Positions 1 through 12,145 of a stretch of 64,000 nucleotides of DNA are shown in pieces. Numbering within the stretch: the stretch's first letter is position 1; every line of letters begins with the position of its first letter. Origin of the DNA: Wuchereria bancrofti (Eukaryota; Nematoda; Chromadorea; Rhabditida; Onchocercidae). The stretch covers positions 18,022,561-18,086,560 of the forward strand of contig SSBO01000012.1 in NCBI GenBank assembly GCA_005281725.1, given 5' to 3'. A program made the translations under genes and the position numbers. Below the pieces are notes generated by a model. That model was not told where the DNA came from. It worked only from the letters and a program-made list of their open reading frames with translations, and did not search any database.

Positions 1-693
1 ATAATACTAAATTTCGTTTTAATTGAACATTAGAAATGTAAAACTGTTTCAGATTATACATCATGTAAGCAATCATCATTTCATCACTCATCTTCCCATT
101 ATACTTGAGCTTCTCTGCTTGTCCCGACATTTTTATCTGTTAACAAAGGGTATGTACATTGTCTGATATGTTAAAAATTACTCCTTTGTTCCAAATCAAA
201 TTTGCTTGCAATGTCGAAATATTGTAAGGTCTTTTAAGCTGATAGTCATCCTTTGGGAAGCTACAATATTAAAACCCATCTCTTACTATATAAAGAGCAA
301 AGATCATTTGATAGGTCCTTACTTAATAATCATACTCTTGTTGCAAGTCATGCCCACTAATAAGGATTTAAATCCTTTGTCTCAATCAGTTCTAACAGTT
401 TTTTCCTTACCAGTAAGCTACGATTCGGCTGCTCTCCCTCTCCCACAATTCAATTCATTTCACCATCAATATATTCGTTCATCCATTTTCTTCATCTCAT
501 TCGTAGATATTCTACGAAATTATCAGTTTTGTTGATAGAGACTAATATCTATATATTATGGGTGTTAGCCAATAAAGTCGGTACAACAAACCTATCATTC
601 AACGCATTCATCTACACCAACTACAACAACAAGCAAGGAAGGCCTTTCAGCATACGAAAGTTATATTCAGACTGAACCCCAACCTTCACAACA
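1..693 (-). repeat. End of a dispersed repeat, copy 1 (left flank of segment A)
   Basis: The reverse complement of this stretch reappears at 14172-14873, and part of it reappears in the same orientation at 17936-18354. All three copies end at the same terminus, TGTTGTGA when read into the element, and unrelated sequence follows. The copies are similar but not identical, with small indels. The match runs off the left edge of the window, so the element is longer than what is seen here. A TG terminus followed inward by a reading frame (see 14734-15000) would fit the LTR of a retrotransposon. Long terminal inverted repeats of a DNA transposon are the alternative. No target-site duplication was found. 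Confidence 0.7.
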
Positions 694-1106
694 ATACATA
701 CATATTACTCATACATCGCAAAATTCCACTTCTTTCCCATAGTCTGCCAGCAAGCCTACTTCATCTTTCTTTCCCAATTCCAAGTTCAATAAGAAGGGAA
801 ATCTAAACTAATTTGACTTCTAAAGCCTATCCATATCTATAGAATATCCTAATATTCAAGTGCTTTGATGAATCTATAAATTATATACACGATTAAAGCT
901 GACATATGATACTGGTTTCTCAGCAAAGGTTTCTACACTCATACGAAATTCTTACACAGTATATTGCATCTTACGGCCAACCTATAAAGCTAAAAATGTC
1001 ATTTGCGAGGCAAGAAAACAACAGAATTTATCGCAAAGATACTTAATAACAAGGAACCAATTATGTTTACAACCTTGCGTATTCAAATAAATGTATAATT
1101 TACTGC

Positions 1107-2297
1107 CTACTTCTCTACTACCTTCGACTCTTTTGTTTCCTTGCTAACTACTGCTTCTTTCTCATTCTCCGAGATTTTGCGCAAAGCTTCCGCTCTTTTC
1201 ATTACTAAACGTTGCTCACGTCGTTTTCTGGATTCTTTGTTCTTGGCACGGCGTGCTTCTGCTTGTTCCCTACAATCATTAAATTATAATAAAACAGATT
1301 TTCTGAGCAAACATTACTTGTGCTTTCTGGAGTTCTGAAGAGACAGTACAAGAAAAAAACCGCTTCGAAACACTTACGCCAATTGTTTGGAGCGTGTATT
1401 TTCAGTCTTCCTCTTGAAAATGAATTCCATTAAATTACGCTTGTTTTTGAATGCATTACCCTTTGCTCGAAGGTAAAGGTCGTGATACCTGTAGAAGTAT
1501 ATGGATAATATGGAGCAAATTAAGAGGAAAAAATGTCATTTGTGATGTGCATACAAAATTTAATATAAATTAATGAAAAGACTTAATATCTGACAGATGT
1601 TTGTCAATCTTCTTTGCTTCACGGTAACGCTTCAACAGGTGACGAAGAACGCGCATTCGACGGATCCACAAAATCTTTTCCGGCATACGTGCATTCTGTG
1701 TACCACGCCTCTTTCCATGACCCATATGACGACCCTACAGTAACACAGAAATGAAAAAGAATGTTACAGAACAGAGTTTTGGCCAATCTCCTCTATGTTC
1801 GAGTTTCCTAAGAGTGTTTAAAAAATGCAAACATGAGATGCATTAACAAACCTTTCTGCGAGCCTCCAGGTTTTTACGAGCACGATATCGTGAATGTACT
1901 GCAACTGGTTTACGAATTATCAAACCATCTTTGACAAGTCGTCTGATATTCTGCCGCGAATTGGCGTTGGAAATTTCATTGATTTCATTTGGATCTAACC
2001 ACACTTTTTTCTTACCACACTTTAATACATCTGAGGCCAATCTTTTCTGAAGCCGCAGGCCACTACAAAAAATGAACTACTTTGTTTCCAATCTTGTACA
2101 AACTAATGAAATGGAGTTAAAAAAACCAATGCTTCGACCTTCAATTCTTGTAATTTCTACGCACTAAAACTTGTTTTGTAACTACAATATTATAATGACC
2201 TATTGAATTCATCCTCCTACCCAACTAACGTCTTTTTAAAACCTCAGATCAATTAAAGGAGTTTAGCCAATTAACGTAATGCTGCAACATACCTCAT
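1107..2297 (-). CDS. rpl-19: Large-subunit ribosomal protein eL19 (RPL19), copy A
   Basis: Structural protein of the cytosolic 60S ribosomal subunit. Five coding exons on the minus strand: 2293-2297, 1852-2062, 1595-1734, 1378-1488 and 1107-1269. They join in phase to give 209 residues, slightly longer than usual (about 196-198). The protein starts [20 protein letters not shown] and carries the hallmark segments [44 protein letters not shown] and [16 protein letters not shown], with a Lys/Arg/Glu-rich C-terminal helix. The first coding exon is only five bases (ATG AG), with GTATGT directly after it. An ATATTTAG about 35 bases upstream of the ATG could accept a spliced leader. It is divergent from the EMSY-like gene and shares its upstream region. 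Copy B at 40394-41657 differs by about one residue near the C-terminus and uses TGA instead of TAG as stop. Confidence 0.95.
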
Positions 2298-3972
2298 TAT
2301 GACGGGCTTTTATACCGGTTGATGAAAACTAAATATCACAGTAGCCTAAAATAGGAGTGGATAACATATTATATACTGAAAGTGTTGCAGACAGCACATG
2401 ATATGAAAAAACTGAAGAAACAAATGTCAAAAAAGAAATAATTCAAAGTTGAAGAAATAATTTCCCACTTTCGATCATGGTGGAAATTGAGAGCAAAAAC
2501 TTAGGAAGGTCTTCAGCGTTATTATAGATCCACTGCAAGTTAAGGTACCGGTGTAAGGAAGGTATGATAACTGCTTCAATAAAAACGAATGTCGAACTGG
2601 AATTCTTCATCGTTTATAATGGCAACTCTTTCTCAGCCTAATTTACTTAACCCAAATGGTTACTATTTTCAGTTAAGTCTGACGAAAACCCAACACCTAT
2701 TATAACATGACAGTGAGTTACGGTTCGATTCTGCACCTCACTCGAGCGCATTACACCACACAAAGTGAAGAGAACTCTACAAGCAACTCAAATCTCCCTA
2801 TGACCGCAACGCACACCGCCACGCAAACACGTCCTGTTTGGGACGAAGCAGTTCGCAATGGGACACAGTTTAGCTCCCTTAGGACGCGCCATACTCAAAT
2901 TGGAGGAATTCAGTAAGGTGAGCAAGATAGACTGAGGGAAGCTGTGGCAAGTTATACGTTTAGCTTATAGCAGAACTCAAACCCTCAAGGTGCGGGGACA
3001 CTTTTATCTCGACTATTTATCACTATTTCCTGAATCTCAATCAAGTTTTAATGTGATGGTGAAGGATTGCAAATGTGCGTGCCATACGGCTACTTAATCT
3101 AATTTTTTCCGATGGTTGGCGTTATTCCTTGTATTTGTTCGATTACATGAGTTTTATTAAAATTGTTGGGTCGAGGTAATTTCTCCCAATGAACTTTAAC
3201 CTTACGTCTGTGTCTTAAAGGTACGATCCATTATTTACAGAACTAGTTAATAGGTTGATAGGAATGGAGAGACTGAAATGAAGTAACAGTGTAATACTGA
3301 ACACTGAACTGCCTCATTGTTCGCAACATTGATTAGCAAGGTTTAGAAATTCAAAATGTATGATGAATCCACGGGATGATCTCGATGCCTCTTCTTTTTC
3401 TAAGGGAGAAGACGGAAGGAGAGAGATGTGCGATTGCGCACTCCTTCCTCTACCATCTGTCCCAACTGTTCATCTGAATGGACGCATGAATTACTTATCT
3501 TACCCTGCTTTTTTCGTTCTTAGCTCCACTTGAAACTTGGTCTTGGTTCATTGTGAGAAACAAGAGAAAGACTGAAGTTTGGGAGTTGTTGCTATCTTTG
3601 AAATCATTTTCTCTTTTGCTAACTTACTCTTTCATCTTGTCATATATTTCAGAATTTATAGGAAAGAGGAGAGGATTAGTAAAAAATAAATAAGGATGAA
3701 TGTGACCTAGCGAGTCCACTCTATCTTTTATGCCAGACATATTATCTTAACGTGAGTTATTCTACAAATGCATTCTGGAATCATTGAACATTTCTAGAAA
3801 ACATTTCTCAGTTGTTAGACGGTTCTGTAAAGCTCGAAACAGATAGTTCCTTTTTTTAAGATTTCTTTCATCTCTATATTCTTGCTGAACTACCAATATC
3901 GACTCCACTAGTTTCCATCAAATGTCATTCTGTTGGTATTTTTAGATGAAATTAATTAAATTGGTTTTCAAA
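2298..3972. promoter_or_regulatory. Shared upstream region of divergent RPL19 and EMSY-like genes, copy A
   Basis: This 1.7 kb lies between two start codons pointing away from each other, so it probably holds both promoters. The part to 2663, together with adjacent RPL19 sequence from 1970, is identical to segment B (41330-42023). A further 247 bp at 2711-2957 is also identical, while the DNA between and beyond is clearly diverged. An ATG-started 69-codon frame at 2707-2916 is conserved only because it sits in the identical block. It ends in TAA immediately before a GGTGAG donor-like sequence, so it cannot be read into the next exon. A non-coding leader exon is possible, with a short protein less likely. 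Confidence 0.5.
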
Positions 3973-6900
3973 ATGAAGCAACTTTCGTTCGCTTATACTT
4001 ACTGTTCATCCGTTAAAATATGTTATTCTGTTCAAGATCGCTTGGGATTAAGAAATGCTATGTTAATGGATCAGCAAAAATTTCCAATGTCTTCAAGGGT
4101 CAAGACAGCAACTAAGGAACAGAAAAAGAATGAAATTGTTACTGTGAATGAAAAACTTACCAAAGAGAGGGTTATAGTGAGAAATAGTACTTATGATGAG
4201 GAAGACTGTAGTTATATGCTACGTGTACTCGGTGAGTTTTAATATATGATATTTACGATGACTTTGTTAGATTGATTGCAAATACAGTATCAAATTCAAT
4301 GATGTGTTAGATTTCAGAGAAAAATGCTTTCTCGACGGTTGTTTCCGCTTTCCGTGCTCAAGGAATGCTGAATGGTTACAAAAGGGTTCTACTCGAACAT
4401 TTGAAGACAGCTTTATTGTACGTTTTCATACTTAATGCAGCTTATTTGTTGTTTGTCTAATGCATAATTATTTCACGATACTGCTTAGCATAAGATGGCA
4501 TGTGTTTGTAGGGCTATGGTGCAATATACATTTGGTTTTTCTTTCCACGAATATTTGGTTAAGAAGTAATTTTATAGCATATCTGACGAGTTTTATCACG
4601 CTGAAATGCGACAAGCAGCTAATGATGAAATGTTGACGAAAATAGCGCAAACGTATATCTTTTGATCTTCTGAATTTATCCATCTATTTGTAGAATCAGT
4701 ATTGTGAATGGAAGGGATTTAGTTAGAATGTTTTTCAGTATTAAATCAAATTTATGAAAAAAAACTAGAAATTCTGTTGTGCGAAATTGTTTTTCTTGTA
4801 GTTTAAGTCCGTCATATGATACATATGCACAGTGGGGAATCGAAGGATTGGATCCGATGCCACATTATGGCAACGTGAGTTTTAAAACTAATGAATATGC
4901 GGTACATAATTTTCTCTCGAGATACTTTATTTTAACTTTAATTTATTTCCATGCTCATAGAAATCTGTCTTCTGAATATAAAATATTAGTGAAATATTGA
5001 TTGCAGCATTAGTAGTTAGTACCGTTCAGCTGAAAAAATTATCATATGTCATTACTTATTGTTTTGAGATTCCCATTCAAGAGGATATCGGTAATGACAA
5101 TGAAGACAAAAATATTGCAAATGAATTATTGAGACTTGCAAAGACACATAATGAAAGGTTGCGAGATGCAAATACTGCACTACATGAAATGATTACATTG
5201 CCCAAAATTCCTTACGGTAAGTTGTTATAATACCAGTTCATCGTTTTGTGCTTTGTAAACTATAAATATGTTAGATTATAAACACTGATTTCTCTGTTGT
5301 AAATTCGTTCACTTGAATTTTAGCATTATTTATCATTTGCAGACTTTATTTATCTTTTTCGAAATGTGTTATTTGTTATAGTTCCGGAAAGGCTGCGCTT
5401 ATTATTGCGTGAAACGGAGAACGATTATGAGGGTCGTATTGATATACTGCATTCTGGCGAATATGAGAGTAGTACACGAACACGAACTTCTTGCGTAACC
5501 TCTAGTCTCATCAAATCTGAAACATTGGTTATTAAATTTCCATTTGATATAAGTCACTTAGAACCGAAAATTTTTTAGCATTGAGCAGATTTGCATTTAA
5601 AAGAGACTCGGACTGTTTTTTATTATCTAGTGCTATTCGATTTTAGTAATTATAAGTATTTTAAGGTGTCTTAAGCAGTTCTCAGGGTATTTTTTCTCGA
5701 GGTTTCTCTAATGTTTTCGACTTAAAAACAGCTAAAATTCTCATTATTTTAAGTTATTAGTATAGAGTTTTCAGCCGTTTGATAAAACTCAACAGTTCGC
5801 AAAAATTACTCAGAATGCAGAAGAATTATATGTTGCTAATTTAAACCAAAAAACAACTTTTTGCTATGACATGACGCCGTCAACAAGTACAGCACGTCCA
5901 AGTTCCTTTGAATTAACGACATCCTGCCCATCTTCAAGTTCCAGTTCAACTCCAGTTATTACTTCTGCTGATCAAGGCGTTCTTATATCGAAGTGTGGTC
6001 TCCAAGGTTGTTTTGTATTAATTTTTTTAGCGTGATATATGTTTTGTTATTTTAATGTAGCTTATGGATTCTTTTTGTTCCCCGATTTTCATCCTTGTTG
6101 GTTCCTATGAGAATTCTATATATTCTATTCTGCTAATAAAGGGAAATCAGTGCAAAGGAGAAAGTTGAATTTGTTTTGATCCTTAACTCATGGTTTTTTT
6201 TTTTTGAAATTGAACATTTTCTCAAAGTTGGATGATATTAGTTGTTTGTTGCAGGTGAAGAAGATTTCGATTCACAAATCGCTGGAGAATATTTGAGACC
6301 AAAAAAACGGCGGCTAAGACAGGTGGCATTCACTTTCTGATGCTTCATTACAAAGATAAAATAAAAATCCATTATCTTCATAGTTTTAAGATTCCTTTTC
6401 AAAAAAAATGTTATTGGAAACTGAAAAGAGATAAAATCAGAGAAATGCATCAGATACAAATAATTTTTCTTTTTTTTTTTGAATGGCAAGCGTTATAAAT
6501 TCCATTAACTGATGTAAAATCAACAATTAATAAGGGCGAAAAAAGTAAGCATAACTCGGTCATAAAGCTATATCTCAGACAGCAGTGAGCTATTCGTAGA
6601 TTTTATTCGCTTATATTTCTCTTTATATTTTTTCCATATTTCCCTCATTCCGGGATTTCACTTTTTTATAACTTTCACATTTTTTTTTCTTTTCTACAAT
6701 AACTTTGAAAATCTTTTTTTAGCGCGATTTATCTGCTACATGTGCGAGAGTACTACCATTCAGGTTCCAGTCATCAGCTCGGGGACAGAAAAGTAAGCCC
6801 ATTCGCGGGAATCCTGATCGAAGGTTTGTCTAGTGCAAAACTTATTCCTTAACTATGAAGATTTTATGAGGATTAAGTTGTGCTAAGCTTAAATTATCAA

Positions 6901-9900
6901 CCCTAGCTGATGTTTTGAATTTGATTTTAAATCTGTTTCACTGTAATCTGGACCGTTACTTTTTGGATAATATTTGTGAATGATATCATATCATTAACAG
7001 CTGATCTTCACTGGACCAAAAATTAAATTGAAGTTATTTAAGATTTGAGATAAAAAACTGACATTTTTCAAAGTTGATACATGACACTTTAAAAATGTCA
7101 AATTAGGTTTTTCATTTACCTCATTCTAGACCACCAAAACAAGCATCACCATCAGACATCTCAAGTTTCACATCTATATCGTCTTTGCCAATCAATTCAT
7201 CAGTCATCGGTACTCACTCCTCTCATGCGACAGCACTATCAACGTTTTGTACTATACCTACGAGTTCCGCCGCAAGCAATTCCGGAAGACTTCACCAAAT
7301 CCCTCACCTGTTTACCTCAGGTCTGAACACATATTAAAATGTTTGTTCGGCTAAAATAGCTGCGTTTTTATAAGAAAGGTGATACAGATTTGACAAGATG
7401 TAAGTTCTGATGAAATGATGGATAGACGAATTGGAAAATAAGAGCAGTTTTGTTTTTTATGACCAAGATATAATTAAGTTTTGTAATTAAATTTAGTGTG
7501 CTACAGTTCAGACCTCTTAAACATTTACACTTATGACCTAAGTCCTGTTTTTATATGTTGCATAATTCCTGTATAAAATTTTCAGCTTAGATACATTGAT
7601 TGTGGTTGTTTTAAATTCATAATATATAAATATTATGAAGCAAAACATTGTGTTTTATTTAGGTGTGGTTATAAAACGTACTCGAACACTGTCGTCCGGA
7701 GGGAATGAATCTGTAATCTTAGATGGAAGTTCTACTTTTCCTCGACAATTATCCAATTCCCAGAATCTGTTTAGGATACAGCAGCCACTACAGCGAGCGT
7801 ATATAAGGTTTGTATTATGGTCAACGTTCTGAATAATGGGCAGTGTCGTCACAAATAATTTTAACTTATAACTGAAAACTACCCCATTTTTATGGTATTG
7901 TTACCGTACGAAATATTGGTAGAAGTGTTAGGTTTTTTTTTCTTTTGCGAGCAGAACGTTTTGTGCTATTTCTAGTAACCTCATTTTTGTTGTCAGAACA
8001 TAAGGGATCAGAAAGCGAATATTTTGTTCCAGATAATCTCAGGTGAATCACAAGCTCAGTATTGCTTTATATTATACTTTCTTGAGATCCTTAGGAGTAA
8101 TCCTTATAGTGTAAAAAGCTCTTTTTATTGGAATATATCTCTCATTGAATTGAATCATATCTCTCAATTATGCTGTATTTGTAGGTCATCCAGTGGACAA
8201 CGTTTTTATGCATCACCAATAGTATCAGCCTACAGTAATCCAACTCGACCTTATTACGGCAATCCAAATACCGTTGTGGGATTCATGCGTTCACTATCAT
8301 CAGGTTCACTCCGTTCCTCCTATACCATATCATCTGGACCAAGTACATCATCNCACTTTTTTATAACTTTCACATTTTTTTTTCTTTTCTACAATAACTT
8401 TGAAAATCTTTTTTTAGCGCGATTTATCTGCTACATGTGCGAGAGTACTACCATTCAGGTTCCAGTCATCAGCTCGGGGACAGAAAAGTAAGCCCATTCG
8501 CGGGAATCCTGATCGAAGGTTTGTCTAGTGCAAAACTTATTCCTTAACTATGAAGATTTTATGAGGATTAAGTTGTGCTAAGCTTAAATTATCAACCCTA
8601 GCTGATGTTTTGAATTTGATTTTAAATCTGTTTCACTGTAATCTGGACCGTTACTTTTTGGATAATATTTGTGAATGATATCATATCATTAACAGCTGAT
8701 CTTCACTGGACCAAAAATTAAATTGAAGTTATTTAAGATTTGAGATAAAAAACTGACATTTTTCAAAGTTGATACATGACACTTTAAAAATGTCAAATTA
8801 GGTTTTTCATTTACCTCATTCTAGACCACCAAAACAAGCATCACCATCAGACATCTCAAGTTTCACATCTATATCGTCTTTGCCAATCAATTCATCAGTC
8901 ATCGGTACTCACTCCTCTCATGCGACAGCACTATCAACGTTTTGTACTATACCTACGAGTTCCGCCGCAAGCAATTCCGGAAGACTTCACCAAATCCCTC
9001 ACCTGTTTACCTCAGGTCTGAACACATATTAAAATGTTTGTTCGGCTAAAATAGCTGCGTTTTTATAAGAAAGGTGATACAGATTTGACAAGATGTAAGT
9101 TCTGATGAAATGATGGATAGACGAATTGGAAAATAAGAGCAGTTTTGTTTTTTATGACCAAGATATAATTAAGTTTTGTAATTAAATTTAGTGTGCTACA
9201 GTTCAGACCTCTTAAACATTTACACTTATGACCTAAGTCCTGTTTTTATATGTTGCATAATTCCTGTATAAAATTTTCAGCTTAGATACATTGATTGTGG
9301 TTGTTTTAAATTCATAATATATAAATATTATGAAGCAAAACATTGTGTTTTATTTAGGTGTGGTTATAAAACGTACTCGAACACTGTCGTCCGGAGGGAA
9401 TGAATCTGTAATCTTAGATGGAAGTTCTACTTTTCCTCGACAATTATCCAATTCCCAGAATCTGTTTAGGATACAGCAGCCACTACAGCGAGCGTATATA
9501 AGGTTTGTATTATGGTCAACGTTCTGAATAATGGGCAGTGTCGTCACAAATAATTTTAACTTATAACTGAAAACTACCCCATTTTTATGGTATTGTTACC
9601 GTACGAAATATTGGTAGAAGTGTTAGGTTTTTTTTTCTTTTGCGAGCAGAACGTTTTGTGCTATTTCTAGTAACCTCATTTTTGTTGTCAGAACATAAGG
9701 GATCAGAAAGCGAATATTTTGTTCCAGATAATCTCAGGTGAATCACAAGCTCAGTATTGCTTTATATTATACTTTCTTGAGATCCTTAGGAGTAATCCTT
9801 ATAGTGTAAAAAGCTCTTTTTATTGGAATATATCTCTCATTGAATTGAATCATATCTCTCAATTATGCTGTATTTGTAGGTCATCCAGTGGACAACGTTT

Positions 9901-11764
9901 TTATGCATCACCAATAGTATCAGCCTACAGTAATCCAACTCGACCTTATTACGGCAATCCAAATACCGTTGTGGGATTCATGCGTTCACTATCATCAGGT
10001 TCACTCCGTTCCTCCTATACCATATCATCTGGACCAAGTACATCATCTACTTGCCATTTACAACCGCAAACTATAACTTCGAGCGAAATTCAACGTTTAG
10101 TTGCTCAAGCTGCTGCATCTAGTCAGCCACAACAGTATCGCACCATTAGAAGGTTATTATGCTTCTACTCCAATTTGATCTTACCAAATTTTTTTTCAAT
10201 TTTCTTCTTTTTTCTTTTGCTTTTTTAAAATCCGTTTTTAACTCAATGGAGAAATCCACTTATCACAACACAACTCTTTTTTTTAGACCGCCACCCAGAC
10301 CTGTGGTTTTAACAAGTTCATCACGCTTTTCTGTCGCAAATCAACATCAAGGATTTTCGACTTCCGTTGCACCGTTTATAAATGTAGCCGAAATGACAGG
10401 AGTGAATTCTTGTTCTGTTCAGCAACAACAGCAATTGGCTGTTCATCCACTTCGAGTAACCCGTCGTGCTGTATCATCACCATGCACAGTTATAGCAGCA
10501 ACACAGTGTGCACACACCGTTCCTTCAAGAACACTTGATAATAGCACCTCCCTCACAGCTAATGCTCAGCTACAACACATTGATAGTGGTAACCTGGAGG
10601 TACAGCAGTCCGATTTGGACACCATCGCAGCTGTTAATTCCATAACACAAGGTTTGATTTCCCTTTATTTCCCTTTTTAAATGAGAAGCATGATATTGTT
10701 TATTTGTATTCATAAAATAATAAAAACTATTTGTAGTTCTTATAATGAAATTGTCTTGCATTCCATGATTTTTCGCCTTCAGTCATGTATTCTGCACCCA
10801 CATTGCCACGTATACAATAACCTTTAAGTTTTCTTTATATCGCTAACTATAGTTTTATCACTGTCCCACTTTTAGCATTATGTGATTTCATGCAGATGAT
10901 TTCAGTATTTTGTTCAGGTAACGATGGGGCGATGAAGCAGAGACGTACAGCAGATATAGATAGGTCAGCAGTTACAGTAAATCCGGATGAGGCTTCATCA
11001 CAAGGTATAATTCTCCTACCTGATTGATTTTTAAATACGTTGTGTTACAAACATGACATTTTAAAAACTGACAAATATAATTGGCATCTTAATGTTTGTA
11101 TGAGGTTATTCAGAAAATTTTTGCATTTTATGACCTATTCGAGAAGTCACCATTGCTTCTGCAATTCCAGTTCGTTTGGAATGTGATGAAATGTTACTTC
11201 CCGAATCACGTTATATCTTACCCGATCACGATAATTCAGCTAGTGTGCAATTAGCACAACTTCAGCAACGTTAGTTTTTCACCGTTTGCTTCTGTTTTGT
11301 TCCATATTTCTTTCAGTAGTGATATTTTTTCTTTTCATACTCCATTCGGTGAATTCTTTTCATACTCCATTCAGAACAGTCCAAGACTATTAATTCGAAT
11401 TATGTAACAAACTCTGATATATTGTGAAATACGAAATTTTTTACTTTATAATATTTCTCTAAAAATTGTGATATCGAAATTATGTAACAGAATAATCGTA
11501 CGTGTAGTTTATTATTTGGTCATGGTTTTAAATTTGGCGAAATCTCAATATATTAGTTTTATCTTTTCTACTCTTTTTTACTGATTTTTTTCAGGTGGTG
11601 TTAGCGAAGAAGTACCTATGATTGTTAGTTATAGTGCGGAGAATCAGGATCAAAATCTTAATCATGCTACTCATGTAGTGCCAGAACAATATGCCATTGG
11701 TCTAATTCATCAGGAAGGGCAAAATGTTATTAATTATGTCACTGCATCACGATGTATTCAATGA
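3973..11764 (+). CDS. EMSY-like ENT-domain nuclear protein, copy A (assembly carries a false internal repeat)
   Basis: About 16 exons, parallel to the intact copy B. Exons 1-4 encode an ENT domain: DEEDCSYMLRVL, then AFSTVVSAFRAQGMLNGYKR, LLEHLKTAL, ISDEFYHAEMRQAANDEMLT and QWGIEGLDPMP. These match the N-terminus of EMSY, the BRCA2-binding chromatin regulator, in order and spacing. A basic stretch, LRPKKRRLRQ, sits where EMSY has its nuclear-localisation cluster. The rest is Ser/Thr/Gln/Pro-rich. The stop is at 11762-11764. Exons 9-12 occur twice (from 6723 and again from 8418), with the first exon 12 cut by an N at 8353. The two versions look identical, so this is most likely an unmerged contig overlap; one version must be removed to read the gene. 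The start is uncertain: the Met at 3973 is conserved with copy B, 3946 is open in frame here but not there, and 4063 is possible. Confidence 0.75.
6659..8352. repeat. First half of a 1,694-bp apparently perfect direct repeat around a one-base gap
   Basis: Bases 6659-8352 recur at 8354-10047 with a constant offset of 1,695 and no difference noticed. The single N at 8353 sits exactly between the two. The sequence covers exons 9-12 and introns of the EMSY-like gene. Segment B has this stretch once (about 46180-47880). Perfect identity around an N points to an assembly overlap rather than biology. Confidence 0.9.
8354..10047. repeat. Second half of the 1,694-bp apparently perfect direct repeat
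   Basis: This is the copy whose last exon continues correctly into exon 13 and on to the stop codon, so it is the version that keeps the gene intact. See the entry at 6659. Confidence 0.9.
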
Positions 11765-12145
11765 GAGCAATTTACCATCGAGTTTGTTGCTCTTTTGAAC
11801 ACTCCATTTATAGATTTAAGTTGTGGACCCATTTGTGCTTCAGATTTTTATTGCATTAATGATGATTATTGTGGTGTGATAGCTGAATAATGTTTATGTC
11901 GACTCAGTTTTTTGACGAATAATTTTGTCGTATTATGTGGCGGCCTTTAGACTTGAAAATTTTTTTTCAGTAGGACTTAATTCTTTAAATTTAGGTATCG
12001 AATATTCCAGCTGTACTTTACACTTTGAAAGGATAAGCTGAAGCTAGGGAAGTTGATTATAAAGGTTGTTGCAGAGATGCTTTTTAAACAAACTGTCTAG
12101 AATCTGTGACCATGCAAGAGACAACACCAATAAGTCGCAATCAGT

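Noticed and set aside
2307..2314. TATAAAAG just upstream of the RPL19 start
   Set aside because: It is only about ten bases from the ATG, too close for a TATA box, and the likely trans-splice acceptor lies further upstream.
7655..7852. Minus-strand frame (repeated at 9350-9547)
   Set aside because: It is the antisense shadow of EMSY-like exon 11, and it occurs twice only because of the assembly overlap.
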